Shown: positions 55,708 to 63,526 of the stretch, one piece after another | How the letters are laid out: every line of letters starts with the position of its first letter | How positions within the stretch are numbered: the first letter of the stretch is position 1 | From: Dyadobacter koreensis | GTDB taxonomy: Bacteria > Bacteroidota > Bacteroidia > Cytophagales > Spirosomataceae | Direction of reading: 5' to 3' | Assembly (NCBI RefSeq): GCF_900108855.1 | Contig: NZ_FNXY01000011.1 | Location: 186,001 to 250,000 of the forward strand | DNA: 64,000 nucleotides | Program-made: the position numbers and the translations under genes | The notes under the pieces: model-generated | The model's database searches: none | Seen by the model: only the letters and a program-made list of their open reading frames with translations | Told to the model about the DNA's origin: nothing

Positions 55708-56490
55708 TCACATCTTTTGCCCCTTTGATTTTCTTGGCTGTTGCTGCATGTGATCTTCTGTTTTTGTATGCAATTTTTCAGCCTTATCAGGCGCCTGCTG
55801 CTGGCTTTGGGATACAGCATTTTTTTCAGACTGGTTTTGGCGGATGCGCTGATGGTTCTGATCGTAGACCACGATGGATTTGAATTTGGGGCTGGCCTCT
55901 ACAAAAGCTTTTTGATCTGAATCATTTCCTGAGAGCGTAATAGCCTGCCGGTTGCCTTTTCTGAGCGAATCAAGGAGCTTACTTTTATCCTGCACATTGC
56001 CAATTTCTTTGATAGGAAGACGCGACAAGGCCTTTTCAAGGTCAAATCCGTACTGCTCTGAATAGCGCTGCAACTTAAAGTTGCCGCTGCTTGTCGTCTC
56101 TTTGAAATTAAGCTCAATCCAGGCATTGTAAAGCTTGCCGTCCTTATTGACAAGGTCTTTGTTAACTGCCCTTCCGTCCAAGAGATTATAGGCCTCCTTG
56201 CGAGTCACACTGCCGTCTTTGTGAATTGGAAAATTCTGGCGGAGCGTATTTTCACTGTTTTCTTTTTTCAGCGAAGCATCGTAACTGTTAAAAAAGAATC
56301 GGTCGCTCTCGGTTGACTTTTTAAAATGAAGCCGCGAAGCTACTTCATCTTTTCCATAGGTGGCAAGGTGCGAAAGCGTAAACTCGTTTTGCGGCTTTTG
56401 TAGGTTTTCTTTTAGCTGCCCGTTTAAATCCACGCCAAAGCCGGTGAATTTCAACTGGTCTTTCAGGTATTCAAAATTTTGCTCGTTCAT
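55708..56490 (-). CDS. ICE protein, paralog of the 54613 product
   Basis: 260 residues beginning MNEQNFEYLKDQLKFTGFGVDLNGQLKENL, with FFFNSYDASLKKENSEN, EAYNLLDGRA, WIELNFKETTSSGNF, YGFDLEKALSRLP and VEASPKFKSIVVYDQNHQR. The same order appears in the 54613 protein. A polar Gln/Lys-rich tail (QSQQQAPDKAEKLHTK) follows. No membrane segment. It lies 24 bases after traN in the transfer operon, hence likely co-expressed. Function unknown; cytoplasmic. Confidence 0.6.
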   Translation of the reverse strand: MNEQNFEYLKDQLKFTGFGVDLNGQLKENLQKPQNEFTLSHLATYGKDEVASRLHFKKSTESDRFFFNSYDASLKKENSENTLRQNFPIHKDGSVTRKEAYNLLDGRAVNKDLVNKDGKLYNAWIELNFKETTSSGNFKLQRYSEQYGFDLEKALSRLPIKEIGNVQDKSKLLDSLRKGNRQAITLSGNDSDQKAFVEASPKFKSIVVYDQNHQRIRQNQSEKNAVSQSQQQAPDKAEKLHTKTEDHMQQQPRKSKGQKM

Positions 56491-56514
56491 AGGATATATA
56501 TTGAAAGTGAATAC

Positions 56515-57360
56515 TCAGGATTTATTGATAGGTTTTGCACGGAGGATTGTTTTATTGGGAACTTTCAGGCTAAGGTGCCTTCCTCCGTTTTTTTCCATCA
56601 ATTGAATGGTCAGTTGTTTGGCATCTGCAATGGTGAATTTTGAAAGAGCAAACACAAATTCATGGGACTTGTTTGCCTGAATTATGCTTGTATCGCCGCG
56701 CACATATAAGGGATTAATTTCTGTTTGCTGAGTAGCAGTCCTCTTTACGCGTTTTCTGTCACTGATAAAAAATCGCAGACTTTCAATGTTATAAGAAATG
56801 TTCGAGCGGTTGTCGAGCCTTAATCTGTAAAAAATCACCTCCGAATTAACGTAAAGCCCGCTGAGCGAAAGTCTGGCTTTATGTGAAGAGTCTTTTATTT
56901 TGCCGAGAATATTTTGCTGCTCAGAAGCGTGCTGTGATGTATTTTTAAGAAACTCTTCATTAGGCTCTTTTTCCAGCACCGCATCCGCCGGTTTTGATGC
57001 ATCTGGAATTTTGATCAGTTCAATGTTCAGCTGAGAGGGCTCCTGGCAGTAATTTACGACAAAGGAGTACAGCTTTCCGTCAGAGGTGATAACAGTCAGG
57101 TTTGTCTGTTGAAAGTCATTTATCGCCGCTTTTACCTGCAGGATATTTTCAACGCCTTTGGCTTTCTGTGCCAGAATGTCACGGCTGCCCTTATCTACAC
57201 TTTTTAGCGCATAAGGAAAAATCAGATTGACTGTTTTGTTGTAGGTGATCTCCAAAGGAAAAGGTTCAATGACAAAGAGCTGTACATCCTGTGCCCATGC
57301 TTTTGTACCAATAGTCAGGAAAAGCAGGCCAATGATTTTACTTAACTTGCTGTGGTTCAT
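56515..57360 (-). CDS. traN: conjugative transposon protein TraN
   Basis: 281 residues. A signal peptide (KIIGLLFLTIGTKAWAQ) is followed by the TraN (DUF4138) pattern: ITYNKTVNLIFPYALKSVDKGSRDILAQKAKGVENILQVKAA, NLTVITSDGKLYSFVVNY, and a C-terminal module NSEVIFYRLRLDNRSNISYNIESLRFFISDRKRVKRTATQQ. In CTnDOT-type systems TraN is an outer-membrane-associated component of the type IV secretion channel that interacts with TraM. It lies 36 bases after traM in the order traK-(L)-M-N. Confidence 0.9.
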   Translation of the reverse strand: MNHSKLSKIIGLLFLTIGTKAWAQDVQLFVIEPFPLEITYNKTVNLIFPYALKSVDKGSRDILAQKAKGVENILQVKAAINDFQQTNLTVITSDGKLYSFVVNYCQEPSQLNIELIKIPDASKPADAVLEKEPNEEFLKNTSQHASEQQNILGKIKDSSHKARLSLSGLYVNSEVIFYRLRLDNRSNISYNIESLRFFISDRKRVKRTATQQTEINPLYVRGDTSIIQANKSHEFVFALSKFTIADAKQLTIQLMEKNGGRHLSLKVPNKTILRAKPINKS

Positions 57361-57396
57361 TATGCTTTTATTTTAACTGTTATGGTGAAGTGGGGC

Positions 57397-58725
57397 TCAG
57401 ATGGATTTCATGTTTCCATCCTTTAAAAGAATCTGGTAACCGGCCTTGACCGATACCTGCACAAGCCTGGCTTTTTTTCCAAGTAAAGTTTTAGCAGCCT
57501 GAATTCCTGCGCTGGCTGCCTGAGCACCTATTGAGGGGTCAACAGATCCAAGTGATAGCCCCTGTATATCCTGGCTTACAGATTGCTTGGCAACATTTCT
57601 TGAAATGGAGCCTGGAATGTAGATCCCCGCCTGTCCATCAAGGTCATAGACAGACAGTTTAACAGGGAACAGTGAGTTATTCAGCCGTATAGAAGTGATG
57701 TCAATCAGGAGCCGCTCACCATTAACCGAGACGGTGCCGAATATAAGATTATCTTTAGGTATTAATGTTCCGGCCACATGGATATCGGCTGTAAGTCTAA
57801 GCTTTATGGTCGAGCCCGTCACAAGCGTCTGCTCTTCATGCACCACCGCTTTAATGGTATTGTCCACACTTGGGCTCACAGGCTCGTCAAGTGAGAAAAA
57901 TCCATTAGTCTGAAAGCTGACCCTGGAAACTGGGGTGCTCGCTGAATCAGATGCGCCCGCTGAAAAGTTTTCAATTTGCGTCTGGCTGGACGAACTAGTG
58001 ACAGGGTAGGATAGTGTTTGTGCTGCCGCGTTCTGGGCCTGAATTCGACTTGCAACCCGCTCAGGATGCTGTATGTCAAGAATTTTTTCCAGCATGCTGT
58101 TCAGCTCTTGCAACTCAGGATCCTGAGGGTCGATGTTTTGCTGACTATCCAGATTTGCCATCAGAGATTCGAGTTTTTGCAGATTTTCATCAGCAGCGGA
58201 CACTGCTGCTTTTTGCGTAAGCTCAGACCCGGTAGCGGGCTGGCTGAACTGCGGTTCACTGCTTTTGGCCAGCACAGAATCAAGGGTTTTAAGTTTACTG
58301 ATGATACGGGCCTGCTGCGCACCGGCATAGGTTTTACCTTTGTAAGAAACGGGTTTTTCTTTTTTAAGTCCACTTGGTGGCGCGCCAAGCCCCTGCATTG
58401 AAAGTTCTCCAGCTGATTTATCTGGCTGCGTTAACTCTGCACTGCGGTAAGGATCTTTTTTTAGCTGCTCACGGATTTTTGCAGAATCATCCATTGCTTG
58501 TTTATAGTAGGTAAGCTTGTTAAATGCAGTTTCATCTTTCAGCCTGGCGTCTGGAAGGCTTGTATTTAAACCCTGGGGCTGAGTTTGAGTTACCTTACTT
58601 TTATGGATCATTTTAATTCCAATAGCCCAGTAGGCCAGCGTCAGAAAAGGTAGTATTAACACAGGCAGATAAGTGTAGAACTTTCTGTTTTGCAAGAATG
58701 AGGCAGAGTGCAGTTTTGCTTCCAT
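57397..58725 (-). CDS. traM: conjugative transposon protein TraM
   Basis: 442 residues. It has a single N-terminal membrane helix (FYTYLPVLILPFLTLAYWAIG, about 16-36) and a long Pro/Gln/Ser-rich periplasmic linker. The C-terminal VirB10-like region (about 285-442) has LVTGSTIKLRLTADIHVAGTLIPKDNLIFGTVSVNGERLLIDI, SLFPVKLSVYDLDGQAGIYIPGS and GSVDPSIGAQAASAGIQAAKTLLG. This is the Bacteroidota TraM family, forming the inner-membrane-to-periplasm scaffold of the mating channel. The gene starts two bases after the traL-position gene stops. Confidence 0.92.
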   Translation of the reverse strand: MEAKLHSASFLQNRKFYTYLPVLILPFLTLAYWAIGIKMIHKSKVTQTQPQGLNTSLPDARLKDETAFNKLTYYKQAMDDSAKIREQLKKDPYRSAELTQPDKSAGELSMQGLGAPPSGLKKEKPVSYKGKTYAGAQQARIISKLKTLDSVLAKSSEPQFSQPATGSELTQKAAVSAADENLQKLESLMANLDSQQNIDPQDPELQELNSMLEKILDIQHPERVASRIQAQNAAAQTLSYPVTSSSSQTQIENFSAGASDSASTPVSRVSFQTNGFFSLDEPVSPSVDNTIKAVVHEEQTLVTGSTIKLRLTADIHVAGTLIPKDNLIFGTVSVNGERLLIDITSIRLNNSLFPVKLSVYDLDGQAGIYIPGSISRNVAKQSVSQDIQGLSLGSVDPSIGAQAASAGIQAAKTLLGKKARLVQVSVKAGYQILLKDGNMKSI

Positions 58726-58727
58726 GA

Positions 58728-59126
58728 TTATTTTGGGGTATGGTTTAATTGATTCAAACTGTCTTTTGATACAGCGTTTTCAAGGCTGTCCAAATAGTTA
58801 TTTAACTCCGTTTGAGCCCGCAGCTGCTCTTTGATTCCGGAAGGATCAAATACCCGGATGTGACCTTGCCGCGCATCCGCTCCTGTTTTATTTAGAGAAA
58901 TAAAGCCTTCAAAAATCAGGTAGGCACAGTAGCAGCTACTTACCGTGATCACCGTTACACAGAGTGCTTTGAGCCATGCGCAGGAAAGTTTTTCCGCCCT
59001 GGATCCCATGTAGCTTGCCCAGCTGCGCTGCATCGTGATAAGTTTTCGAAAGATCTGTATGGCAAGCTTGGAGTCAGCCTTATCTGCTGGTTTTCTGGCG
59101 CGGTGCGCATTGAATTTGTAGAACAT
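58728..59126 (-). CDS. TraL-position transfer protein
   Basis: 132 residues. Basic N-terminus, one membrane helix (ALCVTVITVSSCYCAYLIFEGFI, about 70-92) and a soluble C-terminal tail. Position between traK and traM and the single-helix layout match TraL (DUF3989) of CTnDOT-type elements, although the sequence itself shows little distinctive similarity, so no symbol is given. It probably belongs to the inner-membrane part of the transfer apparatus. Confidence 0.6.
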   Translation of the reverse strand: MFYKFNAHRARKPADKADSKLAIQIFRKLITMQRSWASYMGSRAEKLSCAWLKALCVTVITVSSCYCAYLIFEGFISLNKTGADARQGHIRVFDPSGIKEQLRAQTELNNYLDSLENAVSKDSLNQLNHTPK

Positions 59127-59172
59127 ACCTGTTGACGTTTAGATATTATGAATTCCCAGATTCTGAAACTGG

Positions 59173-59790
59173 CTACCGGTTCTGAACACCGATGTCCCTG
59201 TTTTCAACTGTGATCCATTTCTCGATCAGAAAGCCGTGTGGATTATTGTCGGATCGGGAAACTGTTCTTAGTGAGCCTTCGGTAATCAGACTTCGGGTGA
59301 CGATACTGGTCGGTCGAATAATGCGCTGCTGAGCAATACATTTAAAACTGTAAGGATAGCTGCTGATCTGTACGTGGATGCTATCAATCTGAATCTGCTG
59401 GCTTATGTTTCCTGAAATAATGCCGGTGTAATAACCAGATTCTCGCAGATCATCATACTGCTTTTTGGCTGAACCATCTGCCAGATACAAAGCCTTGGCA
59501 AGACTGGATTGAATGGCTTTATCATCCGGATCCAGCGTGAAAAAGAGCTTATGGAAACTGGCGATATGGTCGCGTGCTTCGACAGGGATATTTTCACTTC
59601 TGGGGGAAGCATACGCTTCAAGAATTTTTCCTGATTCCAGAATGTAAACCCTTGACTGAGCCGTTTCAATGCTTTTAAGACTTTTGAAAAGTGTGAAGCA
59701 GCAAAAAAACGCGGAGCTGATAAGGGCAATAAAAGTGAAAGTGCGGATATGCTTGAAAGCCGTGTCAATATTTTTTGCTTTTTGAAACAT
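59173..59790 (-). CDS. traK: conjugative transposon protein TraK
   Basis: 205 residues. One N-terminal membrane helix (TFIALISSAFFCCFTLFKSL, about 18-37) is followed by VYILESGKILEAYASPRSENIPVEARDHIASFHKLFFTLDPDD, the signature of Bacteroidota TraK (VirB8-like). The C-terminus has RPTSIVTRSLITEGSLRTVSRSDNNPHGFLIEKW. The protein is expected to nucleate assembly of the type IV secretion complex in the inner membrane. It lies 46 bases from traJ in operon order. Confidence 0.92.
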   Translation of the reverse strand: MFQKAKNIDTAFKHIRTFTFIALISSAFFCCFTLFKSLKSIETAQSRVYILESGKILEAYASPRSENIPVEARDHIASFHKLFFTLDPDDKAIQSSLAKALYLADGSAKKQYDDLRESGYYTGIISGNISQQIQIDSIHVQISSYPYSFKCIAQQRIIRPTSIVTRSLITEGSLRTVSRSDNNPHGFLIEKWITVENRDIGVQNR

Positions 59791-59836
59791 AGCATGTATT
59801 GTTTGATAGACAAAGTTGTCTGTTTTAAAAATTTAG

Positions 59837-60949
59837 CTACTTACCGGGGCCTTTGTCAGCGGCCCTGGGTAACCTTCCAAAGCCACCACCTGCTGGAAAC
59901 GCTACGTTACCCGCAGCCATGGCCGTATTGGCAAAAAGTGTGGTGACCTTATGCAGCAGGGTATTTTGTCCGCCCGCCTGAATGATGTATCCTGCCACCG
60001 ATGGGACTGAGAAGTAGCCTACTATCCCAATGATTAAAAAAATCAAGTATGCCATATCGTGGGCATTAAAAAAAGTATCTCCGTTCTCCTGCACTTGCCG
60101 GATATCAAGCGCTATCATTTTCTCCTGAATTTTTCCGATGATCGCCCCAAAGATGTTGGCTACCGGAAGCCACAGGTATATATTAATGTAGCGGGCAATC
60201 CAGGAAGTTAAAGTGTGCTGAAACCCGTCAAAAACAGCAATTCCAAAAGCAATAGGCCCGATCACAGCCAGCACGATCAGATGAAATGTCCGTATTGTAT
60301 TGATGCATAAAGCTGCCGATTCAAACACAACACGCAGGATTTCGCTGAGCGCAGCTTTAATTGAGTTTCTGAAATTGTAGCTTTGCTTGGCCATGTAAAA
60401 TTTGATATCATTGGAGATCCCGTCAGTAAATCCTTCGGAGTAGCCATCACCGTAGGTGTATTTCAGCCACTTCTCCCGGCTTCCCTTCTGATCATCACCC
60501 ACATACATTTCCCAGAATTTGGATGATTTAACTGCATCTTCCTTCTTTTTTAAAAGCAGGGCAATGGCTTTGTCTGAGTCCTGGACCATGCCCGAGGTGC
60601 CACGGACCGTAGGTGAGAGCACCGCATTAAGAAGCGCGATGACCGAGGGGAAAATAAAAATGGCAAAACCCAGAACGAACGGCCGGAAAAGCGGATAAAA
60701 ATCAATCGCTTCCGCGTTTGCAAGATGCCGCCACACGCGTGAGGCGATGTACCAGATGGCGGCGAATCCTGCAATGCCGCGCCCTACACTAATCAGTTTG
60801 CCGCAAAGTGGCAGCATCTCGTTATACAGACTATCGAGCACGCCATTAAGTCCGCGCACCTGCTCAGAGAATCCCTGTGCCTGGCAAAAGCTGGGCAATA
60901 GCGCTGCCAGAGTCACAAAAATCGTGACTTTAAAAAATCTCGTTTTCAT
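59837..60949 (-). CDS. traJ: conjugative transposon protein TraJ
   Basis: 370 residues. A signal peptide (VTIFVTLAALLPSFCQAQ) and six to seven hydrophobic helices are visible, with KLISVGRGIAGFAAIWYIASRVWRHLANAEAIDFYPLFRPFVLGFAIFIFPSVIALLNAVLSP and WLPVANIFGAIIGKIQEKMIALD, the TraJ (VirB6-like) family signature. C-terminal helix AYLIFLIIGIVGYFSVPSVAGYIIQAGG. It is an inner-membrane channel component. The start lies 11 bases after the previous stop. Confidence 0.92.
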   Translation of the reverse strand: MKTRFFKVTIFVTLAALLPSFCQAQGFSEQVRGLNGVLDSLYNEMLPLCGKLISVGRGIAGFAAIWYIASRVWRHLANAEAIDFYPLFRPFVLGFAIFIFPSVIALLNAVLSPTVRGTSGMVQDSDKAIALLLKKKEDAVKSSKFWEMYVGDDQKGSREKWLKYTYGDGYSEGFTDGISNDIKFYMAKQSYNFRNSIKAALSEILRVVFESAALCINTIRTFHLIVLAVIGPIAFGIAVFDGFQHTLTSWIARYINIYLWLPVANIFGAIIGKIQEKMIALDIRQVQENGDTFFNAHDMAYLIFLIIGIVGYFSVPSVAGYIIQAGGQNTLLHKVTTLFANTAMAAGNVAFPAGGGFGRLPRAADKGPGK

Positions 60950-60960
60950 CAGGTTATCCT

Positions 60961-61593
60961 TTAGGGGTTTAGCTCGTAAAGCTCTTTGAGCATCAATGCA
61001 TCCGATAACTCATTTTCTCTTTGTGCTTGCAGTACTGAGGCGCTTCCATTGAAATGCCTTAGAAAGGAAAGCTGGTCGGTAATCTCTTCATGAAGTTTGT
61101 CGATGGCCCGAAGCCTTTCATCATCGGATGCCCTGAGCTTTTTGGCGGTTAAGACCGTTGTGAGCGCATCCAGGTTTTTTAGACTTGACGTTGTTAGCTG
61201 ATCATATACCTTCCCGATATACGTAAGCTCATCCTGCGAGAATTGGCCGGATGCTTTAAAGCGCTGATGCGCCTGACCAAGTTCTCTTGCGATTGCGAGC
61301 TGAGCCTGAATGATATCTTTAACGCGGGAGTAGTTTTTAACCGCAGGGCTTACCTGCAACAGGCCGTCTAAAAACGCTTCATGCAGTTTGAAATTTCCTT
61401 CTGACAGATCCTTGATCGTATTATATCCTTTGAAAACGATTTCATAACCAGCTTTGAGCTCGTTCAGGATTTTTCGGAGCTCGCTGAGCTTTTCAATATT
61501 TAGAATCAACTGCGTGACTTCGGCCGTCTGCGCTTTCAGTGGACAGTTGCTGCCCAGTAAGAAAAGCCAGAAAAAGATGCTTAGTTTTTTCAT
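60961..61593 (-). CDS. TraI/TerB-like transfer-region protein, copy 3
   Basis: 210 residues. Signal peptide (MKKLSIFFWLFLLGSNCPLKAQ), then mostly helices: EKLSELRKILNELKAGYEIVFKGYNTIKDLSEGNFKLHEAFLDGLLQVSPAVKNYSRVKDIIQ. Databases commonly label this family 'TerB family tellurite resistance', but its location in the tra operon argues for a periplasmic transfer role. It is clearly related to the 61590 product, which it overlaps by 4 bases, and more distantly to the 62246 traI-type product. Confidence 0.75.
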   Translation of the reverse strand: MKKLSIFFWLFLLGSNCPLKAQTAEVTQLILNIEKLSELRKILNELKAGYEIVFKGYNTIKDLSEGNFKLHEAFLDGLLQVSPAVKNYSRVKDIIQAQLAIARELGQAHQRFKASGQFSQDELTYIGKVYDQLTTSSLKNLDALTTVLTAKKLRASDDERLRAIDKLHEEITDQLSFLRHFNGSASVLQAQRENELSDALMLKELYELNP

Positions 61594-62234
61594 CTTGGTT
61601 CGTTTAATCCGTGAATATTTTTTCGGATGATCATTTCGGATTGTTCATTTTTGAGCTGCCTGGCAAGAAGCTTTGTATTCTGGTCGAATTCTTTGACAAA
61701 AACGTAATTGTCCTGCATCTGCTGAAAGCAGAGTTCAATTCGCTCGATGCGCTGATCGTCGCTCATCGAAAGATTTCCATTGCGGATCACAAGAAAAAGA
61801 TTGGATAGCACAGACTGGCAGTCATCATAAACCAGCGTTAGAACCTTATTAATATACGCCATCTGATCGGCATTGAAAAAGGATTCAAGCTCTGCTGGCA
61901 GCCTTTCACAGGTCTGGTTGACGCGGCCGTGTAGGTCGGTGATCTGCTGCAGCCGGCTGGATGATCCGACTTTCGGATTTACAATCAGCAGTGAGTCAAA
62001 GCGGTTTTTATGGAGTTTGAATTCGCCCCGTTTGATTTCACCAATCGTGGTCAACCCCTCTTTGGCGATCTTGTAACCTTTTTCAGTGAGCTCAAGATAA
62101 ATTTTAAGCTGGGCGATCTGCTCAATAAGATACTCTTTCTGAGTGGCATTCTGCCGGAACCATTCCTTGAAAATTTGGGCCGGACAAAGATTTGAAAACA
62201 AAAGCATCAAAAGGGTAGTGGCTATTTTTTTCAT
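61590..62234 (-). CDS. TraI/TerB-like transfer-region protein, copy 2
   Basis: 214 residues with a signal peptide (MKKIATTLLMLLFSNLCPAQ). Helical body: YLIEQIAQLKIYLELTEKGYKIAKEGLTTIGEIKRGEFKLHKNRFDSLLIVNPKVGSSSRLQQI. It shares with the 60961 product the G-Y-(E/K)-I-x-x-x-G...G-x-FKLH-x-x-(F/R)-D-x-L-L-x-V-x-P pattern. Adjacent genes overlap by 4 bases on one side and lie 11 bases apart on the other, so all three are co-translated. Function unknown, presumably periplasmic. Confidence 0.75.
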   Translation of the reverse strand: MKKIATTLLMLLFSNLCPAQIFKEWFRQNATQKEYLIEQIAQLKIYLELTEKGYKIAKEGLTTIGEIKRGEFKLHKNRFDSLLIVNPKVGSSSRLQQITDLHGRVNQTCERLPAELESFFNADQMAYINKVLTLVYDDCQSVLSNLFLVIRNGNLSMSDDQRIERIELCFQQMQDNYVFVKEFDQNTKLLARQLKNEQSEMIIRKNIHGLNEPR

Positions 62235-62245
62235 TGTTTTCCTGG

Positions 62246-62923
62246 TTACTGGATTCCGTAGAGCTCTTTGACCACTTTTGCGTCAAACTCGCTATTGGCT
62301 CGGGACAGACTGAGCACTTTATTTTCGTGATTGAAGCTGCTGAGCTCATCGTAGACTTTGTCAACCTGAGCAGCCGCTTTGTCAATGATTTCAAGGCGTT
62401 GGACATCGGACATCTGGGTGGAAAATGATTTTACCACGAGCGTGAGAAGGTCTACATTTTTGGCCGTTTCATCGAGCATCCCCTCATAGACCTTTTGCAT
62501 GTAATGCAGCTCGGCGGCTGTGAAATGTCTGTCCTTTTGAAACAGGATCCAGGTTTTTTGATACTCTTCCACAATCAAAACCTGCTTCTGGGCGATCTCT
62601 TTTATTTTAAAATAGTAAGCGATCACAGCCTTGACTTTTTTTAGCTCATCATAGTACTCCTTGTAAAGGTCGCGCTGCTTTTTAACCCAGTCGGTAATCT
62701 CATCAAGCTTTAATTTAGCCATCGTATTTTCCAGCGCCTTTTGGGCATTCTGAAGCTTGATAACCGCATTTTGTCTTCTTTGAATCAGAAGATCAACAGC
62801 CTTTACAACCCGTTTGATTGCTTCTTTAATAATCTGGGCCCAGGGGATTGCAGCCTGGGCTGTTCCAACCGGAGTAATCGTGGCGAATGACACCATCAGG
62901 ACGAAAAGGATTCTTTTTAACAT
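62246..62923 (-). CDS. traI: conjugal transfer protein TraI (DUF4141-like)
   Basis: 225 residues from the ATG at 62923, which gives a signal peptide (LFVLMVSFATITPVGTAQA); 32 upstream codons overlap traG and are not used. The helical body QIIKEAIKRVVKAVDLLIQRRQNAVIKLQNAQKALENTMAKLKLDEITDWVKKQRDLYKEYYDELKKVKAVIAYYFK is the pattern of Bacteroidota TraI, which follows traG in CTnDOT-type operons. It shares C-terminal features (RLEIIDKAAAQVDKVYDELSSFN) with the two following genes. It starts 13 bases after traG. Confidence 0.82.
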   Translation of the reverse strand: MLKRILFVLMVSFATITPVGTAQAAIPWAQIIKEAIKRVVKAVDLLIQRRQNAVIKLQNAQKALENTMAKLKLDEITDWVKKQRDLYKEYYDELKKVKAVIAYYFKIKEIAQKQVLIVEEYQKTWILFQKDRHFTAAELHYMQKVYEGMLDETAKNVDLLTLVVKSFSTQMSDVQRLEIIDKAAAQVDKVYDELSSFNHENKVLSLSRANSEFDAKVVKELYGIQ

Positions 62924-62936
62924 GGTCTGTATTCGT

Positions 62937-63416
62937 TTATGTTCTGGCAGCGGCCGCCATTTCCTGCGCAAGTAGCTGAATTCCCTTTTTGATGCTTCCG
63001 TATTTTCGGGCGTATTCATTAACCTTGACCTTTTCGGTCTGCTCAGTAGTGTAGCTCAAATACTCCTGTGGGCTTACTTCTGTACGGTAAACTTTGGAGA
63101 GCACCCCGCCCAGGCTGATGAACACTTCCTTGTATTTTCGCATTGGATCATTGGCCTTGTTTACAGAGAGAACCAAAGTCTTTTCTTTTTCGGTTAGTCC
63201 TAAAAGCTCCTGGATCTGATCGAACTTGTTCTGGTATTTGGATTGATCGAGCAGTATCTTGCAGTCCGAATTATTGATGATGGCCTGCTTGACAATAGGG
63301 GAGGAAATAATATCTTCCACTTCCTGAGTCACGACAATGGCCTCGCCAAAGTATTTTCTAACCGTTTTAAATATATACTTTACATACTCCGCCATCCCTT
63401 CCTTAGCGATTGCTTT
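62937..63416 (-). CDS. traG: conjugation ATPase TraG, 3' exon (split by group II intron)
   Basis: 159 C-terminal codons of a VirB4-like TraG ATPase: KAIAKEGMAEYVKYIFKTVRKYFGEAIVVTQEVEDIISSPIVKQAIINNSDCKILLDQSKYQNKFDQIQELLGL, then DPMRKYKEVFISLGGVLSKVYRTEVSPQEYLSYTT. In the family the residues before KAIAKEGM are DEAW, the Walker B motif, so the exon starts immediately after it. The sequence further upstream (63417 on) is the 3' end of a group II intron. The 5' exon lies outside the window. If splicing works, full-length TraG is made; otherwise transfer fails. Confidence 0.88.
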   Translation of the reverse strand, partial: KAIAKEGMAEYVKYIFKTVRKYFGEAIVVTQEVEDIISSPIVKQAIINNSDCKILLDQSKYQNKFDQIQELLGLTEKEKTLVLSVNKANDPMRKYKEVFISLGGVLSKVYRTEVSPQEYLSYTTEQTEKVKVNEYARKYGSIKKGIQLLAQEMAAAART

Positions 63417-63456
63417 GTCGGGTAGGTCAGCGGGATTACTCCCGCTTTCCCCCCTA

Positions 63457-63491
63457 AGAACCGTACGTGAGAGTTTCCCCTCATACGGCTC
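63457..63491 (-). ncRNA. group II intron domain V
   Basis: Minus-strand RNA GAGCCGUAUGAGGGGAAACUC... folds as the hallmark domain V: outer stem GAGCCGUA/UACGGUUC, bulge, and tip stem GAG-GGGAAA-CUC. It lies just upstream of the domain VI hairpin, and its start is 74 bases from the splice boundary. Confidence 0.85.
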
Positions 63492-63526
63492 AGGTAACTT
63501 AAAATTCCTAATTTGGAACCAGCTCA

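Noticed and set aside
60961..62234. Tellurite resistance (TerB) as the function of two tra-region genes
   Set aside because: The label comes from weak family naming; signal peptides and position in the tra operon point to conjugation.
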